From: Adiantum capillus-veneris
Taxonomy: Eukaryota; Streptophyta; Polypodiopsida; Polypodiales; Pteridaceae
NCBI GenBank assembly: GCA_014529385.2
Contig: CM043963.1
Span: forward strand, 98,841,912-98,905,911
DNA: 64,000 bases
Direction: 5' to 3'
In this document: piece after piece, positions 22,976-33,226 of the stretch
Layout of the letters: each line of letters starts with the position of its first letter
Position numbering within the stretch: position 1 is the stretch's first letter
Translations under genes and position numbers: made by a program
The notes under the pieces: generated by a model
The model's database searches: none
The model's input: only the letters and a program-made list of their open reading frames with translations
What the model was told of the DNA's origin: nothing

Positions 22976-24268
22976 CAAGAGCCTCCAAGTTTTGTGTATG
23001 CAACTAGTCAAAATCGCTCTTTTGTTTATCTACTGATTGCTACCAAAGGTAACTTTCAAACACTTAATCTTAAATTTAGAAAGGCTTTTACAAAACAATC
23101 CGCATGGGGTCATTTCTAAAAACAATGCGTCAAATTTTCTTAAAAGCGCTTCATTTAATTTTGGTGTTCACTGTTGATCAGACCAGCCCAGCATATCAAG
23201 TCTGAAATTCAGCATTTCAGATGAGAGAGAATGTGTGACTAGGGACACGGATGCAGTGATCAGTTGCGTTCTTGACCTAGATGCAAAACCATAAGTTCAA
23301 CCCTGTCACAGGCTTGCCTTTGACCATTCTAATCCTTATCGAATTCATTCCACCACCTCCGACACTTTGTATTGCACAAGGCCTCCTTCAATCTCAAAGA
23401 AAATGCATCTTCAATCATCGGCACGGGCCCAAACTACAACCAGCACCTCCAACCAGCTAAAAGCTCCCATCAATAATGAAGGCATCATCTCAAAGGAAAC
23501 GTGTTGATCTTCTAGAATAGCCTTGACTATCCTAACCTGTGTCTCAAGCTCCCTCACATCAAGCTCAATCTATCCACCAAAACATACTCAAGCGAATTAC
23601 ACATTGCAGCCATGCTCCCAGGCCCCATGCTACATGCAAGAGGATCCCAACGAGATAACTGTGCTACATGTGAGATAGGTTTCCATATCAATGGCTTAAG
23701 AGTCTGCAACATATGGAAATATTTAACATTGAAAGCCAAACACTTTTTGCTAGAGTTTTCCCTTTCAAAACGGATCAAAATCAAGGTCCCAGTTGCATCA
23801 AAGTGTAGAGCTCAACAAAAGGATAAATGTTCTTCAAAGCACCATCACGGAAGTTCAATGATTTGAGAGATTGTAAGGAGATTTTGACTCTTCGACAGCT
23901 ACTAAAATTAGGCAAAACGCATGATTTCCTTTCTTTTTGCAAATTGACCCCATCCAAGCACATCCACGCCCATCAACTGTCCCTAACTTGTGTCATCAAT
24001 GCTAGTTGAACCTCATCAAACAATCCTATCTTCTTTCATCATCGTTAGCTTCCATCTAATGCAAATTCGGTTCTTCTCTGCCAAAAACTCCAAGAACAGC
24101 TTCTCTATTTTCATCTTACTTGGAGAAAAGGTGATTTCATCAAAATAAGGATACAATTGAACTTAAAACAATAGCTACAAATGAACCTGTAATAAGTAGA
24201 ACATGAGACACAAAGGTAGTGCATTCCAATGAGAAAATTGATGGCCTTTGAGCCGCCATTTTCAACAC
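22976..24268. other. Intronic stretch, little recognised
   Basis: Includes a minus-strand open segment at 23554-23784 (KPISHVAQLSRWDPLACSMG) preceded by a possible acceptor (CATATGTTGCAG). I do not recognise it. Otherwise no features. Confidence 0.35.
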
Positions 24269-24359
24269 CCCTCAAAGTCTGTTTTATTGCAAATATAGTA
24301 CGAGCACTTAAGCTCTTGCAGTTGCTTCTTGCAAAGGCTACAAAGCTAATAAGAAGCAT
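24269..24359 (-). CDS. Candidate exon 4 of the giant gene
   Basis: A 91-bp minus-strand segment after an AG acceptor (TCTGTATAG) and before a weak GT donor (GAGGG|GTGTTG). Its phase fits both neighbours: in at phase 0 (exon 3 ends phase 0) and out at phase 1 (the exon at 3419-3575 begins with the last two bases of a codon). It reads VAFARSNCKSLSARTIFAIK. The match to the protein family is not obvious, so the real exon 4 may be elsewhere. Confidence 0.3.
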
Positions 24360-25274
24360 CTATACAGAATGAGGCTACATTCAGGTCATTTTTGGTAGGA
24401 ATATGTGTAGCAAAAAACAACTAAGCCGGAGAGTTCTCGTAATCCTTCAAAAGTTACAATACTACCCCCCAATAATCTATCCCAAAGCTTCTTCTGGTCC
24501 TAAATTTTTAATATTAAAAAACCTCCATAGACACATTAGTACAAGTGCTCCAAATTCAAAAAGTGCACCATTTCTTACCAAAAAATTATTGGACCTAGGG
24601 ATATCAAAACTTGAAATAAGAAACCTTATTGATCAGTCCACTAACAAACAAACGAACGAATAGCTGTGGACAAAAAAAGAAGTTTCAAAAATTGAATGTA
24701 TCTTCACAAGATTCGATCATAGAACCTAGAATCTTGAAAATGATAGCCTACATTAAAAAAACAACACTATAACGAGCTGAATTCAGGATAAGCCCAACTC
24801 ACCTTCAATGGAAAGTGCAAGGTATAGACTCATGGTAGTCACCCACAAGACAATATGACCATCAGCCCCATCATGCATAGTATTGACTAAATACTACAAC
24901 ATCCCAACTGACGTCCTCAGTTCTCAATAGTAGGTGTAGAACTAGGTACCAATATATGCTCACCCACACACACACACAACCAAGACAGATACACCAGCAC
25001 ACATCAATACAAAGATCTGCGTATTGAGTTTATGTCATTACTCTAGAGATGCAGGGCACATAATGAAGCCTAGCTGAATGGTAAATCCATGCAAAAGGAA
25101 CTTTCAGAAAGAGTCAAGACTGCAATATTGCAAACTTGCCTATTTCAAACTGTAGTATCTAAAAAGGTTACTTTTTTTGCAGGCTTATGCTACTCAAAAC
25201 AAAAATTGTCAACCAAATGACTGAAAATAGCAAATCCTCTCACCCATGCTAAAGACTTTCTCTGAGCTTCTTAC
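24360..25274. other. Intron sequence
   Basis: AT-rich, with a short CA run near 24965. No gene, RNA or transposon end seen. Confidence 0.5.
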
Positions 25275-25575
25275 TTGGTACTCCTCTATTTCCTTCAACA
25301 AAGACCTCAGAGCTGCATCAATTTCATTAAATATTGTTGGGCAAGTCTGCATGTTTTGCTGATGCATATTAGACCAATAGATCATTTGTTAGCATGAACA
25401 CAAATGCTACGTAGAATTGATGTTAGGAGATTTGCCTATTGACTTCTTACAAATACTGGCCGATTTGACTCCTTCACAAGATCCAGTATTTCTTCAATTT
25501 GCTCACGATTTTTCCAGAAATTCTCATCTATTTTGTGTGGAGGGACAAATTCCAGAGAAGCTGCTACACCCTTCT
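25275..25575 (-). CDS. Exons 2 and 3 of the giant conserved plant gene
   Basis: Exon 2 (25451-25575, 125 bp) follows a good acceptor (TGTTACTTGCAG) and ends at TTT|GTAAGA. It encodes KGVAASLEFVPPHKIDENFW and KNREQIEEILDLVKESNRPV. Exon 3 (25275-25346, 72 bp) follows ACATGCAG and ends at CAA|GTAAGA, encoding CPTIFNEIDAALRSLLKEIE. The 104-bp intron between them is of ordinary size. Exon 2 needs one base from the previous exon; exon 1 at 49590 ends with exactly that base, giving Glu. The PHKIDEN-W-KNRE-EEI motif is, from memory, the hallmark of the same plant protein that carries MTYMPQDFRG. Both frames are free of stops. Confidence 0.75.
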
Positions 25576-26289
25576 CTGCAAGTAACAGAAAAACTTAAAG
25601 TCAAAACCAAACATATTCGCCTTGGCCATAAATCTCATCATCAGTCAAAACCCAATAAAATACCCATTTCATTTGCATCCTACCTAGACATGCAGTGCGG
25701 CACAAAACAGATCTTTGAGCACCCAAAAACAAGATTTAGGTACCCTCCTGGTTGCTTGGTTTTCCTGTTTCTTCATACTAAGCTCACATTTAACTCATAG
25801 GGGGAGATGATGGGAAAAACCCTGACCGTGCTAGTAAGAGAACTCATAAATCTACTTGAAAAAGACAACGTATCCAGCATGTTAGGGCTTATGACACCAA
25901 ATGCATCACGCATGATGGCATGGCACCACTGCACAACGGCAGCACTCAGAGAGAGCACTCAGCAGGACTGCTGATGAACCTGGCAGAAAGCACACAATTG
26001 TCAATTGTCTCTACTTTTAGCATCATGAGTTGTTTTGATAGAAGTTGCTTTGTGGTTGCTAAAAGCAACCACAAGACTTATAAATTAGAGGCATACGTGC
26101 CGATTGTATCCAAAACAATGAGTGGGCACGTAGAGCACCAATATAAAAACAAATAATGCCAAGGGCAGAAGCTAGTGCTTCACAGAGGAAAAGTTCGCCC
26201 CTCTATTGTCTTGCACAAGTGTTACTCTCAGTTGTTTCCAGCTGTGTTCTGAGATTCAAGTTTGTTTAGTTCATCACTGTTCAGTGTGA

Positions 26290-26293
<4 letters not shown>
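25576..26293. other. Intron 1, 3' end
   Basis: A few open segments (25773-25958 minus) without recognisable family. No clear transposon terminus except TGTCACAC (minus) next to the G tract at 26294. Confidence 0.4.
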
Positions 26294-26328
<35 letters not shown>

Positions 26329-26526
26329 AACAGACTTGGACACTCCAAGTCAAGAATCAACCGCGACAGCACCAAATAACCACTTCAAAACGATTCACAG
26401 ATCACAATAGATTCGCCGAGCCAGTGCAAATCTATTGTGATCTGTGAATTGTTTTGAAGTGGTTATTTGATGCTGTCGCGGTTGATTCTTGACTTGGAGT
26501 GTCCAAGTCTGTTACGGGGGGGGGGA
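26294..26526. repeat. Near-perfect 86-bp palindrome set between G tracts
   Basis: Arms 26328-26413 and 26429-26514 are reverse complements with two mismatches, separated by a 15-base loop. A run of 34 G precedes (26294-26327) and 10 G follow (26516-26525). Each arm ends in GTCCAAGTCTGTTAC reading outward. This matches the 3' end (U5) of the LTR at 28544-29121 (GTCCAAGTTTGTTACA) and resembles it over roughly 65 bp (TGTTTTGAAGTG also shared). It behaves like a foldback element made from two LTR ends. Confidence 0.9.
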
Positions 26527-27634
26527 TTTTATTATCATCCTCGGAGCACCCTAGTATTGTGTGGCACTCAGACTCTCAAACTTGCAATGAGCATAATGTG
26601 CATAGTCAATTTGACTCTTCTCCATTGCCCCAGCGCCCTGTCTCACATCGAAGTGAGTGGGAGCTGCTGCAACAGTGCGAATCGCCGACAAGGAGATAGG
26701 CTAAAACCGGCCAGTACACAATAAAGGGTGGTACTAATTCAATGACCTGTTACTTTCAAACACAAGAATGAGAAGAAGAGAGAGCACAGATGCGGCCCCA
26801 AGGCTTCCCCTAAGCTTCCTAAGAGTTATCTTGCAATTTAGGTGTAAAACCCTAAACCTGCAAATAAACGCAGCAAGCTGAAATTCTCTGTTTTGGGATC
26901 GTTTTGAGCGGAGCAAACACGTCTATGAGTGTCTTAGGAGCACCCGCACGCAATGGGACACTTCCCCTTTGACTTGAACAAGTTTTCACGCGAGAAAACT
27001 CTCTTGTTTCACAATTTTTTGCAATGGAACTGTGCGTACCTGTGGGGGATTAGCAATTAGCTAATCCGGTTCCTGTTCAAAAGGCTCTTGCCTTGGCAAA
27101 GGCTCATAAAACCCACAAAAATGTAGAGCCATCTGAGGAGCCCATCTAGTGGGACATTACCGATAGAGACGCATCGCGATACATGAGACTAGGAGAAGGC
27201 AAGCTTTCCATTAAAGCAATGAACCTGAAAATCCACTCAATTTGGGCACCCTTAAGTTGGGCCTATGTTGCCTAGGGTGTGGGTAGTCCGACATGTTGCT
27301 TTCCTATTAACAAGTGTCCAGTTTGCCCCTTATGGTTCAGTCTCCTAACCTCTCCCAACTTATGAAGTTGTCCGTGACTTGCCACGTGGCCCAGATTCCA
27401 TTTAGGCGCACACATGCTGGCATGCTCATCAAAATTCAATGCTAACTGGCCTGACCAATCATCCATTGACCGACCTAGATTCCTGGTGTGAGAACCCGTT
27501 TGGTTGCATCCGTTTCACACTACCCATGCAATGTCCTTTTGCACCTTTTCAAGGGTTTCGGGGAAAACAAGCAAAAATAAACTAAATAAACATATTTAAA
27601 GAAGGCACCAAGAAAAATACACCTCCTGGTGACA
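26527..27634 (-). repeat. Long 3' LTR of a gypsy element (left border uncertain)
   Basis: Minus-strand start TGTCACCAGGAGG at 27634, directly after a 14-base polypurine run and downstream of the integrase chromodomain at 27987. The left border is obscured by the palindrome and G tract; TG at 26509-26510 or 26527 are both possible. Confidence 0.5.
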
Positions 27635-27635
27635 T

Positions 27636-27649
27636 CCCCCCCCCCCCCC
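27636..27649 (-). promoter_or_regulatory. Polypurine tract (14 G on minus strand)
   Basis: Sits one base upstream of the LTR start TGTCACC on the minus strand, the expected place for plus-strand DNA priming. Confidence 0.55.
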
Positions 27650-27986
27650 GCCGCTTGCATGCCAATAATACAAGCTGACATCTCCTAATATCACATATAG
27701 TCTATTATGGGAATCTAAGATATACATGCTTCCGGAAATGTAGCGTTAAACGATTAAACAATCCCATCAACATGGCTACCCCACATATATCAAACATGGA
27801 AAACTTCTGGTGTACTCTCAAGTACAAACTTTTGCACTCAAAGTCTGTATGGAAAGAGTAGATGACAATCACTTAACTGCTTGTTTGAGCCTCATAAACC
27901 GTGCTCTCACAGTGCCCCTTACAGCTACATCAAGTCACTGTGGGTTCCATTTGAAAGGCTTCAAGATATAGTTACAATAGCTAAGA

Positions 27987-28543
27987 TCAATCAACCAATT
28001 CAAAATCTTTCATCCATTTTGCATCCAATGATGGATAGTTCTTGAACTTCACCAAGTAGCATCTTGCAACCTTTCCTCTGACCTTCCTTTCCTTATGTGT
28101 CGATATCTGTTCAAGAACAAGAATCTCATCCAATTCTTCTACTTCGGGTTGTTCCTCATCAAACATATTCTCTGGCATATCACCAACAAAGGGCCTTCAA
28201 AGACTAGCATGAAAAGCATTATGTACTTTCCAACCTTCTGATAGCTTCAACATGGACGCTACATTGTTGATCTTATCTAAAATCTTAAAAGGACCATAAT
28301 ATCACATAATGAGCTTTGAAAAGAAACTTCCTTGCCTTTCCTTTTCAAAGCACAAAAGTTTCCACTCACCAAGAGAAAATACAAGTTCACGACGGTAACA
28401 ATCAGCAACTTTCTTTTGCTTAGCCTTAGTTCTCAAGAACTATCTTTATCTTCATGTATGTTTCATCCATATCTTGCACATAATTGTCTTCTTCAAATAT
28501 CTTGTCCTTAGTCTGCAAAATGGGTGACTTTCTTTCCTCCTCC
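27987..28543 (-). pseudogene. Ty3/gypsy integrase C-terminus with chromodomain
   Basis: Minus-strand text reads YRRELVFSLGEWKLL, YGPFKILDKINNVASMLKL, WKVHNAFHASL and then a chromodomain: EILVLEQISTHKERKVRGKV, YLVKFKNYPSLDAKWMKDFE. This order (GPY/F module, HASL, chromodomain) is typical of chromoviruses. Two stops interrupt it. Its upstream half is cut off by the LTR starting at 28544, so another element inserted into it. The next gypsy pol on this strand starts only at 36.7 kb and lacks integrase; whether both belong to one copy is unclear. Confidence 0.75.
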
Positions 28544-29121
28544 TGTCACAAACTGATGACATAGTGTGACCCTATGGACAGCAACCCTGCTGTACGGACA
28601 TGTTGACGTGACAGACTGCCACATGGTAGAGTACGGATTTCCGGCTCCTACGCTAACACGCTGACGTGGCAATGTACGGACACTTGCTGACGTGGCAGCG
28701 TACGGACTTCCGCGCTTTACACTGGTTGCTGACGTGGCCTGACTGTGCGGATTTTCGCAATTGGCGCTGACTGCTTTTGCTAGCAGAATGTAGCAAGTTG
28801 CTTTTGGAGCTCATTGCTTTTGAGTTTAATGCTTTTGGGGCTCTGCTTTTAGCAACCCTTGTAAACCTTTATAAGTGACTCAAGGGGGCTCACTTCTCAG
28901 AGCATCTAGACGCAGAGTCTGAGAGTGAGCACCCACGGGCAGTTGTACTTTGGTCAAAAATTAACATAAAAGAAATACCAAAAGCGACGCCAATCTTTGG
29001 GGCCAATATCTCTTGCCTCGAAACTATGCCGGGCCGTGTCGACTCTCTCTTAAAGTGTTTTGAAGTGAATCTTTGTTGTGTGGCGACAGAATCTGGACTT
29101 GGGGTGTCCAAGTTTGTTACA
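28544..29121 (+). repeat. 5' LTR of plus-strand gypsy element A
   Basis: Begins TGTCACAAACTGATGACA and ends GTCCAAGTTTGTTACA, followed at once by a tRNA primer site. It carries four TGACGTG[G/A]C boxes (28604, 28662, 28688, 28730) alternating with GTACGGA, and the AATAAA-like AGAAATACC near 28970. It interrupts the minus-strand integrase at 28543. Confidence 0.85.
28604..28738 (+). promoter_or_regulatory. Array of four TGACGTGRC boxes in LTR U3
   Basis: TGACGTGAC at 28604 and TGACGTGGC at 28662, 28688 and 28730, interspersed with GTACGGA units. TGACGT/ACGTGGC is the core bound by plant bZIP factors, so this may be the promoter-enhancer of the element. Confidence 0.5.
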
Positions 29122-29122
29122 G

Positions 29123-29134
29123 TGGTATCAGAGC
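29123..29134 (+). promoter_or_regulatory. Primer-binding site, initiator-Met tRNA
   Basis: TGGTATCAGAGC one base after the LTR end at 29121; complementary to the 3' end of plant initiator Met tRNA. Confidence 0.85.
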
Positions 29135-29525
29135 TCGGCCGATTTCTCTTCTACCGGGAAATCCGATCCCTTTTCTCGCGACACTTGTGGAGTCCGAAAA
29201 GAACCAATCAACCTCTTCTGCAACCGCTGAGGCAGGGGAAAACAATGCAGAAAATTTAAACGACTTAGCAGAAGATGAGTACGGGCCACCTTTGCCTACA
29301 CAATATGAACTTCTGGAGATGCAACGTCGACAACTAGTTGACGAGTGCACAAAGCAAATGCTTCAGTTTGCTAAAGATCCACAGATTGCAAAAATTTGGA
29401 CCCAGCAGTCAATGACTGAAGTGCACACCTAGTGGCAGAAAGCCACCGAACCACCAATCAGACCGGCAATCAAAAAACCTCCTTCTCCAAGGATGTTCAC
29501 TGAACAAGAACTTCAACAGGTGGTT

Positions 29526-29944
29526 TGTGAATAACACGCTTATTATGTGTGTTTATTCATACTTAAACTTAAATGAAAACTGAACTCTGAACAGAACTTG
29601 AGAACAAGAGACTCACAGACTGAATGTTTTGATTGATTGAAATGTGTTACAATGGCGTTCTTATATAGAATCTGAAGACACAATAAAGAGACGTGACCCT
29701 TGGTCAAAAGACATGACCCTAGGCCAATAGTCGTGTCTCTCTGCTGTAGAATCGTGACCATTCGGCGTAGAGGTGCAGCCATTCGCCGAAGAGGCATGGC
29801 TATTCGCCGAATAGATGCAACTCTTGGACGAAGAGGTACATCCTTTCGAGAACAGGGGTCTCTGATCTGGTACGTCTTTGTATCTGCAAGAGAACCAGGC
29901 AAGAAAGGTAATACAATCATGAAGAACACGTCACAATTGTGACA
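29526..29944 (-). repeat. 3' LTR of the nested chromovirus
   Basis: 419 bp, TGTCACAATTGTGACG start on the minus strand and TTATTCACA end. It includes four tandem copies of a 21-bp unit at 29760-29843 (ATTCGCCGAAGAGGCATGGC type). Confidence 0.92.
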
Positions 29945-29962
29945 TTCCCTCCCATTTAAAAT
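29945..29962 (-). promoter_or_regulatory. Polypurine tract of the nested chromovirus
   Basis: AAATGGGAGGGAA on the minus strand immediately upstream of the 3' LTR start at 29944. Confidence 0.7.
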
Positions 29963-29975
29963 AAAACCCTATATA

Positions 29976-30950
29976 TTAAATTATAGACATTCGTTTATCA
30001 AAGAACTCTTGTAGAAGTTGAGGGTATTGTTGCATCTCTTCATCCGTTTGCCATGTAGAATCTGATTCATCAAGATCCATCCACTTGACTAGGAATTTTG
30101 TAGTAATCTTCCGTCTTGTCTCTTTCTGACGAACATCAAGAATAAGTTCTAGAACTAGAATCAAGTGTTCTTCCTCTATTTCTGGAACATAGGATGAGAC
30201 ATTTAGAATAACTAAATCTCTTGGAATATATTTCTTAAGCCAAGAAATATGAAATGTTGGATGAATCTTTCCCCATGCTGGTGGAAGTTCAAGTCTATAA
30301 AAACTGACTGTAGAATACTTCTTCAAAATCTTAAAAGGACCGTAATATTTGGGCCGTAACTTTGGAAAAACAGACTTTACTGTCTTATATCGATGCGAAG
30401 CAACATATAATAACACCAAGTCACCTTCCTGAAACTCTGTATGGCGACGATGTTTATTTGCTTGCTTTTGATAAGTCTATCGAACATGTGTCAGCTTGTC
30501 CTTGATTTGAATAAGAATATCTTGCATTTCATTTACTAATTGATCTGCCAAAGCAACCTTATGTTGTATCACAAAATTTGTAGGAATCAACGGAGTATGT
30601 CCAAAGGCTGCTTGGAAGGGAGTCATGCCAATTGCTGAATGAAAGGAGTTATTGTAAGCAAACTCCACCAATGGCAAATATTCTTCCCAAGAATTCAATC
30701 GAGTTTGTATATAATGTCGTAACATTTCTTCCAATATTTGATTTACTCGTTCAGTTTGCCCATCAGTCTGTGGATGATAAGCTGAACTGAATAAAAGATT
30801 CGTTCCCAATGATTTGAATAAGGAGGTCCAAAAATGTCCTGTAAACTTTGGATCTGATCTGAAATGATTGATTTTGGTAATCCATGGATTCGAAATATAT
30901 GTTGCACGAATAATGAAGCAATATCTGGCGCCAAAGCTGTAATTCTGCAA
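29976..30950 (-). pseudogene. Integrase C-terminal half and chromodomain of the nested chromovirus
   Basis: Frame 30950-30477 carries the second half of the integrase core: [57 protein letters not shown]. After one nonsense codon near 30477 the frame 30419-29976 has [24 protein letters not shown] and a chromodomain-like end ([20 protein letters not shown]). A single-base deletion around 30860, within the SD-DPKF motif, puts this half out of frame with the first half of the integrase. Confidence 0.85.
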
Positions 30951-32482
30951 GGTATGAAATGTGCCATTTTAGAAAATCGATCCACTATCACCAATAGCTG
31001 ATTATTTCCTTTGGAAGATTTGGGCAACGTTGTGATGAAGTCCATGCTGATGCTTTCCCAGCGCTCATTTGGAATTGGTAACGGCTGTAACAATCCTTGC
31101 GGTAATTGTCGTAACGCCTTCATAGTTTGACAAGAGTGACAAGCTTTGACAAAGTTCACCACATCTTGCTTCATTTGAGGCCAATAATAAACAGTTGTCA
31201 ATAATTTGTACATTTTGTTGATTTCAGGATGAGCAGCATAAGGTACTTCATGATGTTCTTGAATAATCATTTTTCGCAAACGCGAATTATGTGGTACACA
31301 AATTCTGTCCTCATAATACAACAGATTATCTTGCATTGTATAAGCTGCAACCAGGTTCATTTCTGCCTGTGTAGGAGTGTTTGTTCGAAGCAGTCGAAAA
31401 ATTTCAGCAAAATCTCGATCAGTCAAGTATTCATTTTTAAAACAATCAGGAATATCAAATGTAACTGTAGAAATTGCCATATTCGTAGCTTGAGGCATTC
31501 GACTAAGTGCATCTGCTACCGAATTCTGAAGTCCTGGTACGTATTTAATGATCATGTGGAAATTTGCCAAAAATTCCACCCAACGTCCTTCTCGAGGGTT
31601 CATAACTAGTTGTGTAAAAATATACTGTAATGATTGATGATCTGTCTTGACAACACAGTCAGCTCCCAAAAGGTAATGTTTCCATGTACGATATGCATGG
31701 ACAATGGCTATAAACTCTTTGTCATAGACTGGATAACGGATCTGTATAGCAGTAAACTTCTTGCTATCAAATGCAATAACCCTGTCATTTTGCATTAATA
31801 CACCACCAGAAGCACGATCTGAAGCATCTATCATCACAAGAAATGGTTTTGCAAGATCCGCAATAGCCATGACTGGAGTAGTTGTTAAGGCTTGTTTGAG
31901 ATCATTAAAAGACTTTTCTGCTTCTGAAGACCACGTAAGTTTGTCAAACTTCGTCAACTCTGATAGAGAAGCAGCAATATCTGAAAATCTATAAACCTTG
32001 GTATGATAGAAATTTGCCAATCCCAAGAATGAACGATCAAATATTGTTGTTGGAAGAGGCCACTCCATAATGACTTTGATTTTCTGAGGGTCAACTACTA
32101 TTCCATCAGCTGAGATAACATGACCAAGATACTCGATCCGATCCTTGAAAAATTCGCTTTTTTTGTTGTTGACATAAAGCACATTAGTCCGTAATACCAA
32201 AAACACCAAACGAAGATGCTCTTTGTGTTCTCCAATATCCTTGCTAAAAACCAGAATGTCATCCAAGTAAATGATGACAAATTTATCCAGATCTGGACCA
32301 AAAATTTCATTCATTAAGGTCATAAATAATGCAGGAGCATTGGTTAATCCGAAAGGTATTACCAGAAATTCATAATGTTCATATTTTGTTCTAAATGCCG
32401 TTTTATACTCATCACCTGCTTTGATTCTGATTTGATGATAACCAGACTTTAAGTCAATCTTCGAAAATACTTTAGCACCCAA
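30743..32482 (-). pseudogene. RT, RNase H and integrase N-terminus of the nested chromovirus
   Basis: A 579-codon open frame. [42 protein letters not shown], catalytic [29 protein letters not shown]. RNase [55 protein letters not shown]. Integrase zinc region: [22 protein letters not shown]. Core: [42 protein letters not shown]. The frame leaves the true one just after that Asp through a one-base deletion. Upstream it is separated from the RT N-terminus by a stop at 32564-32566. Confidence 0.9.
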
Positions 32483-32563
32483 AAGTTGGTCAAACAGTTC
32501 ATTAATCCGTGGAAGAGGAAATTTGTTTTTAATTAATAATTTGTTTAATGCGCGGTAGTCAAT

Positions 32564-33172
32564 TCACAAGCGCATCGAACCATCTTTTTTTTTCACCAAC
32601 AATACTGGAGCACCAAAAGGACTTTTACTTGGACGAATATGACCTTTATCTAATAATTCTGCTAGTTGTCTCTGAATTTCCTGAGATTCAGAATATGAGA
32701 CTCGATACGGAGCTCGTGTAGGCGGAGCACTGCCAGGAATGAGATCAATCAGATGATCCACTGGTCTACGAGAAGGTAAGGTGCTCGACAAGTCATCAGG
32801 AAAAAGATCCAAGTATGGTTTATAGAATGGTTGCTCAAGGTAAGCTACTGGCTTTGGTGCTGGTTTGGATTGAACTGTATCAACTGTATCATCATCGATG
32901 CTACGTATCATTAACAGTGTTGTAGAATTGTCGGGTTTGCGTACCATCCGTTTAACTTGCAATGCAGAAACGACAGTCACCAATTATACACGAAATAAGC
33001 CATTCAGAGTAAGAAGCTGGCCACCCTTGCAAAGAGTTTTAGTATGTCCTCGGAAACTGTTCAGAGGGTCATATTGGTATAACCAACATTGACCAAGAAT
33101 CATATCATAAGTGGATAATGGCATTACTTCAAAAGTGAGACTGTCCCGATAGTCTTGAACGTCAAAGGGCAA
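32564..33172 (-). pseudogene. Protease end and RT N-terminus of the nested chromovirus
   Basis: 33172-32984 contains the second half of the protease (MPLSTYDMILGQCWLYQYDP). After a nonsense codon at about 32983 the frame 32983-32564 gives the linker and RT start: LDLFPDDLSSTLPSRRPVDH, PPTRAPYRVSYSESQEI, SPFGAPVLLVKKKDGSMRL. The stop TGA at 32564-32566 replaces the residue just before IDYRALNK, the conserved next block. Confidence 0.85.
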
Positions 33173-33226
33173 CTGCTGAACAATTGTGTTACACGTTAAG
33201 AATGACCCATTTGCTAACTCAACATC

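Noticed and set aside
25417-25800. Plus-strand 127-codon frame
   Set aside because: Mostly antisense to exon 2 of the minus-strand gene; the minus strand has good splice sites and family motifs.
26294-26526. Rho-independent terminator or attenuator hairpin
   Set aside because: The arms are 86 bp long, derived from LTR ends and set in a eukaryotic intron; a bacterial-type terminator makes no sense here.
29700-29942. Plus-strand frame with IRRRG heptads inside the LTR (also 36248-36490)
   Set aside because: It is the opposite-strand reading of the 21-bp tandem units in the LTR; no start context or homologue suggests a protein.
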